From Prevotellaceae bacterium UBA4372 (lineage in GTDB: Bacteria > Bacteroidota > Bacteroidia > Bacteroidales > Bacteroidaceae), in assembly GCA_002391275.1 (NCBI GenBank), contig DGSC01000044.1:1-32996 (forward strand): a stretch of DNA of 32,996 bases. Reading direction: 5' to 3'. Of this stretch, positions 1 through 8,040 are shown piece after piece. Position 1 is the first letter of the stretch. Each line of letters starts with the position of its first letter. The position numbers were made by a program, and so were the translations under genes. Below the pieces are notes generated by a model. It ran no database searches. It was not told the origin of the DNA and saw only the letters and a program-made list of their open reading frames with translations.

Positions 1-1
1 G

Positions 2-1648
2 TCGGCCATCAGCATCCTGCGAGGACTGAAGGAGCGCTACGAGAACCACCATAAGGTGAGCATACAGGATGATGCCTGCATCGCCGCCGTCCAACTGTCG
101 GAGCGATACATCTCCGAGCGCTTCCTGCCCGACAGGGCCATCGACCTGATGGACGAGGCTGCTGCCAAGCTTCGCATGGAGCGCGACAGCGTGCCGGAGG
201 ACCTCGATGAGATAAGCCGTAAGCTGAAGCAGCTGGAGATAGAGCGCGAAGCCATCAAGCGCGAAGCCGAAAGTGCGGTAGGCGGCGACACGGTGGCTGC
301 CACCAAGCTGCAGGACCTCAACAAGCAGATTGCCGACCTGCGCGAGCAGGAGCAGCAGATGAAGGCTAAATGGGAAGGTGAGAAGGCGCTTCTCTCCAAG
401 ATACAGAGTGATAAGCAGCAGATGGAGCAGCTCAAGTTCGAGGCCGACCGTGCCGAGCGCGAAGGCGATTTCGCCCGTGTGGCCGAGATTCGTTATGGCC
501 GTCTGCAGGCCCTCGAAAGCGATATCCAGAAGATTCAGGAGCAGTTGCGTTCGGCTCAGGGCGCCGAAGCCATGGTCAAGGAGGAGGTGACTGCCGACGA
601 CATCGCCGAGGTGGTAAGCCGATGGACGGGTATTCCTGTATCAAAGATGTTGCAGTCTGAGCGCGAGAAACTGTTGCATCTCGAAGAGGAGTTGCACAAA
701 CGCGTAATCGGGCAGGACGAAGCCATCCGTGCCGTTGCCGATGCCGTGCGGCGGTCGCGTGCGGGACTGCAAGACCCGAAGCGGCCTATCGGCTCGTTCA
801 TCTTCCTCGGCACTACGGGTGTCGGTAAGACGGAGCTGGCAAAGGCTTTGGCTGAGTTCCTCTTCGACGACGAGACGATGATGACGCGTATCGACATGAG
901 CGAGTATCAAGAGAAGCACAGCGTCAGCCGTCTCATTGGTGCACCTCCGGGATATGTCGGGTACGACGAGGGTGGCCAGCTCACCGAGGCCGTACGCCGC
1001 AAGCCCTACAGCGTGGTGCTCTTCGATGAGATCGAGAAGGCTCATCCCGATGTGTTCAATACGTTGTTGCAAGTGCTCGACGACGGGCGACTCACCGACA
1101 ACAAGGGCCGCACCGTGAACTTCAAGAACACCATCATCATTCTCACGTCCAACCTCGGTTCCGACTACATCCGCGAGCAGTTTGCCAAGCTGGATGCACC
1201 CGACACCAGTGTGGCTGCCAACAGCGCTACAGCCGAGGAGGCGTTCCCCTCTCGCCGCCGTGAGGCCGTCATTGAGGAGACGAAGCGCACGGTTATGGAA
1301 CAACTCAAGCGCACCATACGCCCGGAGTTCCTCAACCGTATCGACGAGACAATCATGTTTGAGCCCCTGACGCAGACCGAGATTCGCCAAGTCGTAGAGC
1401 TGCAAGTAGCTGCCGTGGCAAAGATGCTCGCCCAGAATGGCATTACCCTGTCGCTTGCCGACGATGCCATTGATCTGCTTGCTCGCGAGGGCTACGACCC
1501 TGAATTTGGAGCCCGACCCGTCAAGCGTGCTATCCAGCGTTTGCTCTTGAACGACCTCTCGAAGGCCATTCTCGCAGGCACTGTCAGCCGCGACCACGAG
1601 ATTCGTGTCGAGGCCGAAGACGACCATTTGCGCTTCGGCTCGGTATGA
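2..1648 (+). CDS. clpB: ClpB chaperone, C-terminal part (5' end outside window)
   Basis: Hsp100-family AAA+ disaggregase that works with DnaK to pull proteins out of aggregates in the cytoplasm. The reading frame is open from base 2 and continues upstream, so about 300 N-terminal residues (N domain and the first Walker A) are missing. The first residues, SAISILRGLKERYENHH, match the end of nucleotide-binding domain 1. A charged coiled-coil middle domain rich in E, K and Q follows (about bases 180-600). Domain 2 then has Walker A GTTGVGKT (about 809-832), Walker B VVLFDEIEKAH (about 1013) and RPEFLNRIDE (about 1319). A GTG at 56 is an internal valine, not a start. The segment between the ILTSNLGSDYI motif and the RPEFLNRIDE motif is longer than in E. 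coli ClpB and rich in A, S and E. No partner gene lies next to it; the next gene converges. Confidence 0.97.
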   Translation, partial: SAISILRGLKERYENHHKVSIQDDACIAAVQLSERYISERFLPDRAIDLMDEAAAKLRMERDSVPEDLDEISRKLKQLEIEREAIKREAESAVGGDTVAATKLQDLNKQIADLREQEQQMKAKWEGEKALLSKIQSDKQQMEQLKFEADRAEREGDFARVAEIRYGRLQALESDIQKIQEQLRSAQGAEAMVKEEVTADDIAEVVSRWTGIPVSKMLQSEREKLLHLEEELHKRVIGQDEAIRAVADAVRRSRAGLQDPKRPIGSFIFLGTTGVGKTELAKALAEFLFDDETMMTRIDMSEYQEKHSVSRLIGAPPGYVGYDEGGQLTEAVRRKPYSVVLFDEIEKAHPDVFNTLLQVLDDGRLTDNKGRTVNFKNTIIILTSNLGSDYIREQFAKLDAPDTSVAANSATAEEAFPSRRREAVIEETKRTVMEQLKRTIRPEFLNRIDETIMFEPLTQTEIRQVVELQVAAVAKMLAQNGITLSLADDAIDLLAREGYDPEFGARPVKRAIQRLLLNDLSKAILAGTVSRDHEIRVEAEDDHLRFGSV

Positions 1649-1663
1649 GGTCCCTACGGGTAC

Positions 1664-1708
1664 AAAAAAACACGCCTAAGTGTATTGCCCGATACACTTA
1701 GGCGTGTT
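1664..1708 (-). terminator. Intrinsic terminator of the GH20 gene (17-bp perfect stem)
   Basis: The arms 1669-1685 and 1692-1708 are perfect reverse complements (17 bp) around the 6-nt loop 1686-1691. Read on the minus strand, the hairpin is followed at once by a run of seven T (bases 1664-1670 on the plus strand are A). It lies 126 nt beyond the GH20 stop codon and 16 nt beyond the clpB stop. The outer arm 1664-1680 can also pair perfectly with 1763-1779, so two mutually exclusive structures are possible. Confidence 0.8.
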
Positions 1709-1779
1709 GCCTATTTCTCTTAAGTGTGTTGCCCAATTCTCTTAGGCGCATCGCTCGATTCTCTTAGGCGTGTTTTTTT
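1692..1779 (-). repeat. Degenerate 22-bp tandem repeat, about 4 units
   Basis: Four successive 22-bp units share the core TTCTCTTAGGCG or a close variant (ATACACTTAGGCG, TTTCTCTTAAGTG, ATTCTCTTAGGCG, ATTCTCTTAGGCG). The unit starts lie at 1692, 1714, 1736 and 1758. The reverse complement of the core, CGCCTAAGAGAAT, is almost the same as the core of the array at 14400-14509 (CTCCTAAGAGAAT), which also has a 22-bp period. The array fills the gap between the convergent clpB and GH20 genes and overlaps their terminator structures. Confidence 0.75.
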
Positions 1780-1780
1780 G

Positions 1781-1817
1781 AACGGTTGTCGCCATCTGTT
1801 GCGGCAGCCGTTTTTTT
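1781..1817 (+). terminator. Intrinsic terminator downstream of clpB
   Basis: The arms AACGGTTGTCGC (1781-1792) and GCGGCAGCCGTT (1801-1812) pair over 12 bp with two G-U wobbles. An 8-nt loop separates them, and a run of seven T follows at 1811-1817 on the plus strand. Only the plus-strand reading has the T run, so this fits termination of clpB, 130 nt past its stop. Confidence 0.65.
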
Positions 1818-1833
1818 GTGCCCGGAAGTGAGG

Positions 1834-3492
1834 TCAAGGTTCTGCTCCCTCGTAGTCGATGAATTGAGGGTGATAGCGGTAACCGGCCAACCGGAGAAAG
1901 GCCGTGTCGGTTTTCATTCTCTCGATGAAATGGGTGAACGAGCGTCGTTCCTGAGGCGTCCATCCGGCTTCGGCTATGCCCATGAGGCGCGGTAATGCCA
2001 GATGCTCAAGATGTTCGTTCTCCGAGACATGTTCACACCAGAAGGTTCCTTGCACGCCATAGTAGTAGCGCTGAAGGGATTCGGGAACGGTGGCTGGCAC
2101 AGGCTGGTAATCATACATCTTCTTTATATCGTCGATACCGCGACCGGCACCGAAATCCTTTGAGTTGGCACGGCGGTTGATATAATAGCAGCCGTCGGTT
2201 CCCCAGTTTGTGATGATTGTCTTCAGGCCAGCCTCTGCCGCTTTCAAAGCCCCTTTCTGGCAAGGATTCCAACAGAAAACCATGGCCTCGGAAGCTTTGA
2301 TGAGCGCAATGTCGGCTCCGCGTGCGGTGATGGCCTCGTTCCACACGGCAATGCGCTTACCCAACAGGTGCAGGTGAGCGGCTATCTCACGCGTGAACCT
2401 ACTTTGCAACTGCGAATAAGCCTGCAGGTTCTCGCTCGCATAGATGGCCTGGCATGCCGTGTTGTGTTCCCAGGCTGTCGTGGGCGTCTCGTCGCCTCCG
2501 ACATGGAACAAGGTGCCTGGGAATAGCGGAGCCAACTCCGTGAGGATGTCCTTGGTAAACTGAACAGCAGCGGGGTTGGCCACGTTGAGCACATCGGTAG
2601 AGATGCCGCCATCGACCCACACGCGATGTTCGCCGTCGGGGGCACAGCTGTATTCCGGGTAGGCTGCCATAGCTGCTGCAAGATGTCCGGGCATTTCCAC
2701 CTCGGGCACTACTGTGATGTGCAGGCTGTCAGCGTAGGCCACTACGTCCCGGATGTCGTCTTGGGTGTAGAAGTAAGGTCCGTAAGGTTTGCCTGTCCAG
2801 TAGCTGCCTTTCACGAGGTCGGTGTTCCACGAGTTCGATCGGACGGCACCGATGCTCGTAAGTTTGGGATATTTCTTTATTTCCACGCGCCACCCTTGGT
2901 CGTCGGTCAAGTGCCAATGAAAGTGGTTCATCTTGTAATGCGCCATCAGCCGGAGCATCTTCTTGATCTCGGCCGTGTCGAAGAAGTGACGGCTCACGTC
3001 AAGCATGAAGCCTCGGTAGGCAAAACGGGGCCTGTCGGTGATGTCGGAGAGAGGGAGCTCATAGGTCTGGGATGTATCTCTCACGCCTGCGCAGACATTT
3101 GGGGGCAGCATTTTATAGATGCTCTGAAAGGCGTAGAACAGCCCTGTGGCTGAGCTTGCGGCAACGACGATTCCCTTCTTGGTGATGGTCAGCCGGTAGC
3201 CTTCGGCATCCTTTAGTGTCGGGTCGGCGTTCACCTTCAGCGTAGCCCGTTTGCTTCGGCTGTATTTGATGCGGATGCCAGTGGTATGCGACAATTCATC
3301 GGCGAAGCGACGAACTTCGGTCTGTTCGTCAGCATCGAGTCCTGATGTCTGTATGCTCAGGTTGTGGGGCAGGATGAATGTCCCTGGAGAAGTCGACATC
3401 TGAGCAGGCCAGGGCGTAAGGTTCACCGATTGTGACTTGGCAAGCGGGCAAAGGATGCAGAGAGCAAATAGTAAAGCGTAAAATCTGTTCAT
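1834..3492 (-). CDS. Secreted beta-N-acetylhexosaminidase, GH20
   Basis: Exo-hydrolase that removes terminal beta-linked GlcNAc or GalNAc from glycans such as mucin or N-glycan fragments. The 552-residue protein starts with a cleavable signal peptide (MNRFYALLFALCILCPLAKSQ), so it acts in the periplasm or at the cell surface. A GH20b-type N-terminal domain (about 22-150) precedes the catalytic TIM barrel. The barrel shows YRGFMLDVSRHF, NHFHWHLTDDQGWR (about 188-202) and the catalytic Asp-Glu pair in FHVGGDET (about 330-337). WNPC and GTFWCEHV are further substrate-pocket motifs. Length is normal for Bacteroidales GH20. The gene begins 35 nt after manA, so the two may be co-transcribed. A strong hairpin with a T run lies downstream at 1664-1708. 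Substrate linkage cannot be told from sequence. Confidence 0.95.
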   Translation of the reverse strand: MNRFYALLFALCILCPLAKSQSVNLTPWPAQMSTSPGTFILPHNLSIQTSGLDADEQTEVRRFADELSHTTGIRIKYSRSKRATLKVNADPTLKDAEGYRLTITKKGIVVAASSATGLFYAFQSIYKMLPPNVCAGVRDTSQTYELPLSDITDRPRFAYRGFMLDVSRHFFDTAEIKKMLRLMAHYKMNHFHWHLTDDQGWRVEIKKYPKLTSIGAVRSNSWNTDLVKGSYWTGKPYGPYFYTQDDIRDVVAYADSLHITVVPEVEMPGHLAAAMAAYPEYSCAPDGEHRVWVDGGISTDVLNVANPAAVQFTKDILTELAPLFPGTLFHVGGDETPTTAWEHNTACQAIYASENLQAYSQLQSRFTREIAAHLHLLGKRIAVWNEAITARGADIALIKASEAMVFCWNPCQKGALKAAEAGLKTIITNWGTDGCYYINRRANSKDFGAGRGIDDIKKMYDYQPVPATVPESLQRYYYGVQGTFWCEHVSENEHLEHLALPRLMGIAEAGWTPQERRSFTHFIERMKTDTAFLRLAGYRYHPQFIDYEGAEP

Positions 3493-3527
3493 AGAGAGAA
3501 AGCATTAATGACGAAATCGGAATGCTG

Positions 3528-4505
3528 CTATTTTACCCAAGCCTCCAACAGGCGTACCTCTTTGCCATCGGCGCTCTTGACCGTGAAGTCGGCTTGTGAT
3601 GCAGGCACGAGGCATGAGTAGCCTTCCTGAAGCTTGATGTTGTTGCCTTCAAAGTCCGTGATGATTGCTGCACCCTGTAGGCACGAGAGGGTCACGAAAC
3701 TGTCTTTGCTGAGGAGTTTACGAGACAAAGTCTCGTCAGTGACAAGCACGTTGACTACAAAATAGGGGCAGTCGACCACACACACAACATCGTTCGGCAG
3801 CAAAGTGTAGTGGGTACGGTAGTCGGGGTAGACTTTGAAGTCGATGGCCTCAAGAGCTTCCATCGTGTGTAGCTTTCGGGGCTTGCCGTCGAGGTCAAGA
3901 CGGTGGTAGTCAAAGATGCGATAGGTGATGTCGGAACTTTGCTGTATCTCACATACCATGATGCCTTTGCAAATGGTATGGACACGACCGGCAGGGATGA
4001 AGAAAACGTCGCCGGCATGCACTTCATGACGGGCAAGAACGTCAATGATGGTACCGTCTTCTACGCGTCGGAAATATTCCTCTTCGCTGATTTCTTCTTT
4101 GAAACCGCAGAGCACAGACGCGCCGGGTTCGGCCTTGAGAACGTACCACATTTCTGTTTTGCCCAGAGAATCGTGACGGCGCAGTGCCAAGGCCTCATTC
4201 GGATGTACCTGCACCGAGAGATTTTGGGCTGCGTCAATGAATTTAACAAGTAAGGGCAAAACCGCGCCATATCGTTCCAAGACCTTGCATCCGAGCAGTT
4301 GGGCACCATATTCTTCAATGAGGCTATGGATGCTGCGTCCCATGAGATGACCGTTTCGAACGTGCGACTCGCTGGTAGGGATGTCGCTGATTTCCCAGCT
4401 TTCGCCTACAGGCTCGTCAGTTGAGGGAAGACCCTTGAATTGGCGAAGTCGGTGACCGCCCCAGACTAAGTTGTGAAAGTTGTCCTGAAACAGAAGTGGA
4501 TACAT
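3528..4505 (-). CDS. manA: Mannose-6-phosphate isomerase, class I
   Basis: Zinc-dependent cupin enzyme that interconverts mannose-6-phosphate and fructose-6-phosphate in the cytoplasm, linking mannose use and GDP-sugar synthesis to glycolysis. At 325 residues it belongs to the short class I form common in Firmicutes and Bacteroidetes. Visible landmarks are NLVWGGHRL near the N-terminus, the zinc-ligand motif QVHPNE, the further ligand Glu in KTEMWYVL, and the ligand His in PAGRVHTICKG. The C-terminal cupin half (DITYRIFDYHR onward) is intact. It follows folE by 45 nt, but a strong intrinsic terminator lies in that gap, so its expression probably depends on read-through or on a promoter I could not identify. 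Confidence 0.95.
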   Translation of the reverse strand: MYPLLFQDNFHNLVWGGHRLRQFKGLPSTDEPVGESWEISDIPTSESHVRNGHLMGRSIHSLIEEYGAQLLGCKVLERYGAVLPLLVKFIDAAQNLSVQVHPNEALALRRHDSLGKTEMWYVLKAEPGASVLCGFKEEISEEEYFRRVEDGTIIDVLARHEVHAGDVFFIPAGRVHTICKGIMVCEIQQSSDITYRIFDYHRLDLDGKPRKLHTMEALEAIDFKVYPDYRTHYTLLPNDVVCVVDCPYFVVNVLVTDETLSRKLLSKDSFVTLSCLQGAAIITDFEGNNIKLQEGYSCLVPASQADFTVKSADGKEVRLLEAWVK

Positions 4506-4519
4506 ACAAGTTGCGGTAT

Positions 4520-4565
4520 AAAAAAAGACGGAGAATGAAGCGTGTTTGCTTCATTCTCCGTCTTT
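4520..4565 (-). terminator. Intrinsic terminator overlapping the folE stop codon
   Basis: The arms 4524-4541 and 4548-4565 are perfect complements over 18 bp around a 6-nt loop. On the minus strand a run of seven U follows (A at 4520-4526 on the plus strand). The upstream arm contains the last folE codons and its TGA stop (4551-4553), so a ribosome reaching the stop would cover the stem. Confidence 0.85.
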
Positions 4566-5156
4566 CTTATAAGATGATGTTGAGTTTCCGATATGAAGTG
4601 ATTGTAGAAATTCGGCCCGTGTGGCAGGGTCGTTGAAGGCACCAAGATGGTGCATCGTCACGGTGTCGGCATTCTGCTTTGCTACACCGCGCATCTGCAT
4701 GCACAGGTGACGGGCTTCTACAACCACCATCACGCCTTGGGGATGCAGGGCCTCATCTATACATTGTGCAATCTGTTCGGTCATACGCTCTTGCACTTGC
4801 AGCCGATGGCTGAAAGTGTTCACGATGCGTGCGAGTTTAGAAAGACCTGTGATCTCGCCATTGGGGATATAGGCTATATGCACATGGCCGAAGAAGGGGA
4901 GGAGATGATGCTCGCAGAGAGAGTAGAACTCAATCTCTTTGACAACAACCATGTTGTGGTAGCTCTCGTTGAAAAGAGCCGAGCGTAAAATGGCTACAGG
5001 GTCTTCTTCATAGCCGCGTGTCAGCTCGAGCCAAGCACGTGCCACCCTTACGGGCGTCTTGATGAGACCTTCTCGTTCAGGATCCTCACCCAAGAGAGGA
5101 AGTATTGCTGAGTAGTGAGCAGCTAATTCATCCTGCCGCTCCTGAAACGTTTTCAT
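4551..5156 (-). CDS. folE: GTP cyclohydrolase I
   Basis: Converts GTP to 7,8-dihydroneopterin triphosphate, the first step towards tetrahydrofolate and also the source of queuosine precursors. The protein shows the zinc-site motif YSLCEHHLLPFFG, the second cysteine in EARHLCMQMRGV, and the family signature ITGLSKLARIV with SHRLQVQERMT. I chose the ATG at 5156 (MKTFQERQDEL, 201 residues) because it sits 4 nt after the stop of the upstream gene. An in-frame ATG at 5174 would add six residues and overlap that gene. The gene closes the tpiA-SPOR-folE cluster and ends inside a strong terminator hairpin. Because queA is also in this window, the FolE product may feed both folate and queuosine synthesis; that link is inference. 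Confidence 0.96.
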   Translation of the reverse strand: MKTFQERQDELAAHYSAILPLLGEDPEREGLIKTPVRVARAWLELTRGYEEDPVAILRSALFNESYHNMVVVKEIEFYSLCEHHLLPFFGHVHIAYIPNGEITGLSKLARIVNTFSHRLQVQERMTEQIAQCIDEALHPQGVMVVVEARHLCMQMRGVAKQNADTVTMHHLGAFNDPATRAEFLQSLHIGNSTSSYKKDGE

Positions 5157-5160
5157 GGTG

Positions 5161-5757
5161 CTAATAGGTCGCAATGATTTGAGTTTTTACGATGAAAGCT
5201 TCGTGAAAGGACCCCGTCTGACGTAGTTGGGAGAGCATTTCTTCTGCCTCTCCACGGGTTCTGAAATCGCCTACGCGGCACACCCAGCGCGGGCTGATGA
5301 AATTGGTATATACGCTTAATCCGGCAAAATAGTTGCGCACGGAAGCTGCTGTGCGGTAGGCTTCGGCCTTGGACTTACGGTTGTCGCCGCCGGCATATAC
5401 CTGAATGCGAAAGCCATTCATCCGGCTGCGATGCCCGCTGACGATGGGCGTGTCGAAACCTGTGGATACGGTGTCGGTGCCTAAAATAGAGTCAGTGGAA
5501 ACCGGACGAAATAGTCGTGTAGGACGACGGCTCGCGGTGTTGCGGCCGGCCACATAAGACGAAGTGCCATTGACCAAGGCCGTTATCTCTTCGTCTTGAT
5601 GAAGGCGCACTTGACCCTCACCCGCCTTGACGCGGGTGAGGCTCTGAGTGAACGTCTGAGCATCAAGGCACGTTGGAACGAACAGCAGGCAATACAAAAT
5701 AAATAGCAGGTGCATGAGACGTGCACTTCTTGTGTTGTGAGAGGTTTGCTTCTTCAT
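5161..5757 (-). CDS. SPOR-domain exported protein
   Basis: A 198-residue exported protein probably involved in envelope or septum biology, since SPOR domains bind peptidoglycan stripped of stem peptides. The N-terminus is an export signal (hydrophobic MHLLFILYCLLFVPTCLDAQ after a basic start). A low-complexity linker follows, and the C-terminal SPOR domain begins near FRIQVYAGG and includes YFAGLSVYTNF, WVCRVGDF and AEEMLSQLRQ. An ATG 23 codons further upstream (5826) would place non-signal-like sequence before the signal peptide and overlap tpiA, so MKKQTSHN at 5757 is preferred. It lies between tpiA and folE, 4 nt from the latter, and is probably co-transcribed. The cysteine in the hydrophobic stretch is not in a clean lipobox. 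Confidence 0.85.
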   Translation of the reverse strand: MKKQTSHNTRSARLMHLLFILYCLLFVPTCLDAQTFTQSLTRVKAGEGQVRLHQDEEITALVNGTSSYVAGRNTASRRPTRLFRPVSTDSILGTDTVSTGFDTPIVSGHRSRMNGFRIQVYAGGDNRKSKAEAYRTAASVRNYFAGLSVYTNFISPRWVCRVGDFRTRGEAEEMLSQLRQTGSFHEAFIVKTQIIATY

Positions 5758-5816
5758 TGTCACAATATTTATGATGTGTATGCTGATGCTATTCGACGTG
5801 CTTGGTGCATAAATCA

Positions 5817-6575
5817 TTATTTCCAAGCATCAATAATGCCACAGAAGTCGGCGCACTTGAGTGCGGCACCTCCGATGAGGCCGCCATCTACGTCGGGCTT
5901 TGCGAATATCTCGCGAGCATTGCTGGGCTTGCAGCTGCCGCCATAGAGAATGCTGATGTTCTCAGCTGCGGCTTCGCCAAAGCGACCAGCTATCACGCCA
6001 CGGATGAAAGCGTGCATATCCTCGGCCTGCTCAGCGGTGGCTGTCTTGCCGGTTCCGATTGCCCATACGGGTTCGTAAGCCAGGATGATATTGCTCAGTT
6101 GCTCTTCTGTAAGGTCGAACAGGCTGTCGGCAAGCTGTGCGCCTACCACCTCGTTCTGCTTGCCAGCCTCACGCTCTTCAAGCACTTCACCAATGCAGAA
6201 GATGACTTTCAGACCGTTAGCCAAGGCCAAGTTGACTTTCTCTTTCAGAATTTCAGCTGTCTCGCCATAGTAAGCGCGACGCTCGCTGTGGCCGAGAATG
6301 ACATACTGAGCGCCTGTGCTCTTTACCTGAGCTGCGCTGACTTCACCGGTGTAGGCTCCTTTCTCTTTGTCTGCGCAGTTCTCAGCGCCCAAGCCTATTA
6401 CGGTTCCGTTTACTACATCTGCCACTTTTGCTAAGTGGATAAAGGGTGTGCAGATAACTACGTCGCAGTTTGGCTTCTCCTTTGAGAGAGCTTCTTTCAG
6501 TTCGGTGGCCAGTGCGACACCTTCTTGCAGGTTGAGGTTCATCTTCCAGTTGCCTGCTACAATCTTTTTTCTCAT
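5817..6575 (-). CDS. tpiA: Triosephosphate isomerase
   Basis: Glycolytic and gluconeogenic enzyme interconverting dihydroxyacetone phosphate and glyceraldehyde-3-phosphate in the cytoplasm. At 252 residues it is standard length. The catalytic lysine is in GNWKMN, the catalytic histidine in ILGHSERR, and the catalytic glutamate in AYEPVWAIGTGKTA; the phosphate-binding loop YGGSCKPSNA and the C-terminal GGLIGGAAL are intact. A TATCTTTG promoter box lies 49 nt upstream of the ATG. It heads a cluster with the SPOR-domain gene and folE. Confidence 0.98.
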   Translation of the reverse strand: MRKKIVAGNWKMNLNLQEGVALATELKEALSKEKPNCDVVICTPFIHLAKVADVVNGTVIGLGAENCADKEKGAYTGEVSAAQVKSTGAQYVILGHSERRAYYGETAEILKEKVNLALANGLKVIFCIGEVLEEREAGKQNEVVGAQLADSLFDLTEEQLSNIILAYEPVWAIGTGKTATAEQAEDMHAFIRGVIAGRFGEAAAENISILYGGSCKPSNAREIFAKPDVDGGLIGGAALKCADFCGIIDAWK

Positions 6576-6888
6576 AGTTCTGGGTGTTTATTGTTTTATA
6601 AATTCTATTTGTTAATTTGCCTGCAAAGATAGTGCTTTTTCGTCAGCTATGGGCTAAAAGAAATAAGATTTTTCACTTTTGTTTTTTCATTTTGTCTTAT
6701 CTCCTTTAGTTTTTACATTTTCAAGCTTTTTCTATAAAGTCTTTTAGGTTTTCCAGACTTCCTTTCATGTTCTTTCGCTTCTCTTTGCCCTATTCATTCT
6801 ATTGACTGTCTGCCTCCTCCGCTCTTCTCTTCTGTTTCTTGCCTCTCAGCTTTTCCTTCGTCCAAATTGAAGAGCTGGCTTTAGCAAA
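6576..6888. other. 313-bp intergenic region with strand-biased T/C tract
   Basis: This gap lies between the stop of the DoxX-like gene and the tpiA start. It holds the tpiA promoter. From about 6660 to 6860 the plus strand is strongly T and C rich, so any RNA read from the minus strand is purine-rich. I see no coding frame, no strong hairpin and no tRNA-like fold. Confidence 0.6.
6624..6631 (-). promoter_or_regulatory. Bacteroidetes -7 box for tpiA
   Basis: On the minus strand this reads TATCTTTG, an exact match to the Bacteroidetes -7 consensus TAnnTTTG. It predicts a transcript start near 6617 and a leader of about 40 nt to the tpiA ATG at 6575. No convincing -33 TTG is visible. Confidence 0.7.
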
Positions 6889-8040
6889 TCACTTGTTCGC
6901 TATTCCTTTTTTAGCATCGTTCTTTTTCCTACGAAACCATTTAAAACTTGCGTAAGCTCTGTCAAGGAAGGTGATGCTAATAAGCGGAATGAGATACCAA
7001 AGCAGTAAAGATAGAATTTTCTGCTTGTAGGTTGCAAAGTGTGGATGTCCTATCGGCAGCTCGTCGAGGGGGGCGGTGAGCTCTGTAGCTTGTGGCAATT
7101 GCCTATGTCCCCATTTGCCAACGATTTTTCCGTTGTGCAACAGTACTAAGGCAGGATTGCTACGAGCCATGGTCTTTAAGGTGAGTTCGTCGGCAAAGTC
7201 GAAGGAATATTGGGCTCCGGTGAGATCTTGCCACCGATTGATGACGGAGTCGGCAGAGGCTGTCAAGGCTGCAAAGCGGTAACCGTGAGCCTGTGCATAG
7301 TCGAAGATGTCGTTGATCTTGTCGAAGTTGCTGTCGTCGGCGGTTTCGAGGTATGGACTGATGAGAAGGAAAACGTAAGAGGTGTCTTCAATGAGTGAAG
7401 GATCGACGTCAAAGTCTAATATCTCCGGCAGCTCTTCCGGGTTGTCGGGCCATTGCATGGCCTTGGGGATGTCCTGCCCAACATGAAAGGGACGGAAGTC
7501 AATAACAGGCTCCGCGACGATGCACAGCAAGGCGAGGAACAGCGCGTAGCCAAGTGAATAGAGCGAAATGATCCACTGAGTGGATTCAGAAATAGCCCGT
7601 GTGAGCAGATTTCCTCGCCAGAAAACAACTATGGCGCCAACCAAAAGCGCTGCATTCTTGCCGAAAGTCTGCCAATTGCTTAGCTTCACGGCATCGCCAA
7701 AGCAACCACAATCGGCCACGGCGTCGGTCAGTGCGAGCCAGAGTGTCAGCGGTGTGTAGACGAGCATGAAACATAAGATGGCTGTCGTCGTAAATCGTCG
7801 CCGTATTCCGAATAAGAGATAGATTCCTAAAATAAATTCAAACACCGACATGGCCACCGAGGCAATGAGGGGTAGCGGCTGGGCGTTGAGCGATTCCAGT
7901 CCGAGTGCTATGCAATAGTCTTGAATCTTATAAGAGAAACCTATGGGGTCAATAAGCTTGACGATTCCAGAAAAAATAAAAGTGGCGGACACGAGCAATC
8001 GGCAGGTGTTCACCACTATCCATTGTATTTTATTGGTCAT
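6889..8040 (-). CDS. DoxX-like membrane protein, BT_3928 type
   Basis: A 383-residue membrane protein. The N-terminal part (about 1-165) is a four-helix DoxX/MauE-like module starting MTNKIQWIVVNTCRLLV with FSGIVKLIDP, and it carries the conserved cysteine motif ADCGCFGDAVKLS. Another membrane segment follows. A soluble stretch (about 195-340) resembles a thioredoxin-like fold (YVFLLISPYLE, NPALVLLHNGKIVGKWG) but lacks a CXXC pair. A final transmembrane helix and a basic tail (RRKKNDAKKG) close it. The start codon overlaps the stop of the DUF1599 gene (ATGA, 8037-8040), so the two are translationally coupled. The family has no firmly established function. A redox or quinone-linked role is suggested by relatives of MauE but unproven here. 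Confidence 0.82.
   Translation of the reverse strand: MTNKIQWIVVNTCRLLVSATFIFSGIVKLIDPIGFSYKIQDYCIALGLESLNAQPLPLIASVAMSVFEFILGIYLLFGIRRRFTTTAILCFMLVYTPLTLWLALTDAVADCGCFGDAVKLSNWQTFGKNAALLVGAIVVFWRGNLLTRAISESTQWIISLYSLGYALFLALLCIVAEPVIDFRPFHVGQDIPKAMQWPDNPEELPEILDFDVDPSLIEDTSYVFLLISPYLETADDSNFDKINDIFDYAQAHGYRFAALTASADSVINRWQDLTGAQYSFDFADELTLKTMARSNPALVLLHNGKIVGKWGHRQLPQATELTAPLDELPIGHPHFATYKQKILSLLLWYLIPLISITFLDRAYASFKWFRRKKNDAKKGIANK

Noticed and set aside
641..1627. 328-codon open frame on the minus strand inside clpB
   Set aside because: It is the antisense shadow of a strongly conserved, GC-rich gene; the peptide has no recognisable domain.
5157..5174. Upstream ATG for folE
   Set aside because: It overlaps the SPOR-domain gene and adds six residues; the ATG at 5156 fits better after the upstream stop.
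6576..6888. A structured RNA gene or riboswitch in the gap upstream of tpiA
   Set aside because: The region is low-complexity T/C with no convincing paired stems.
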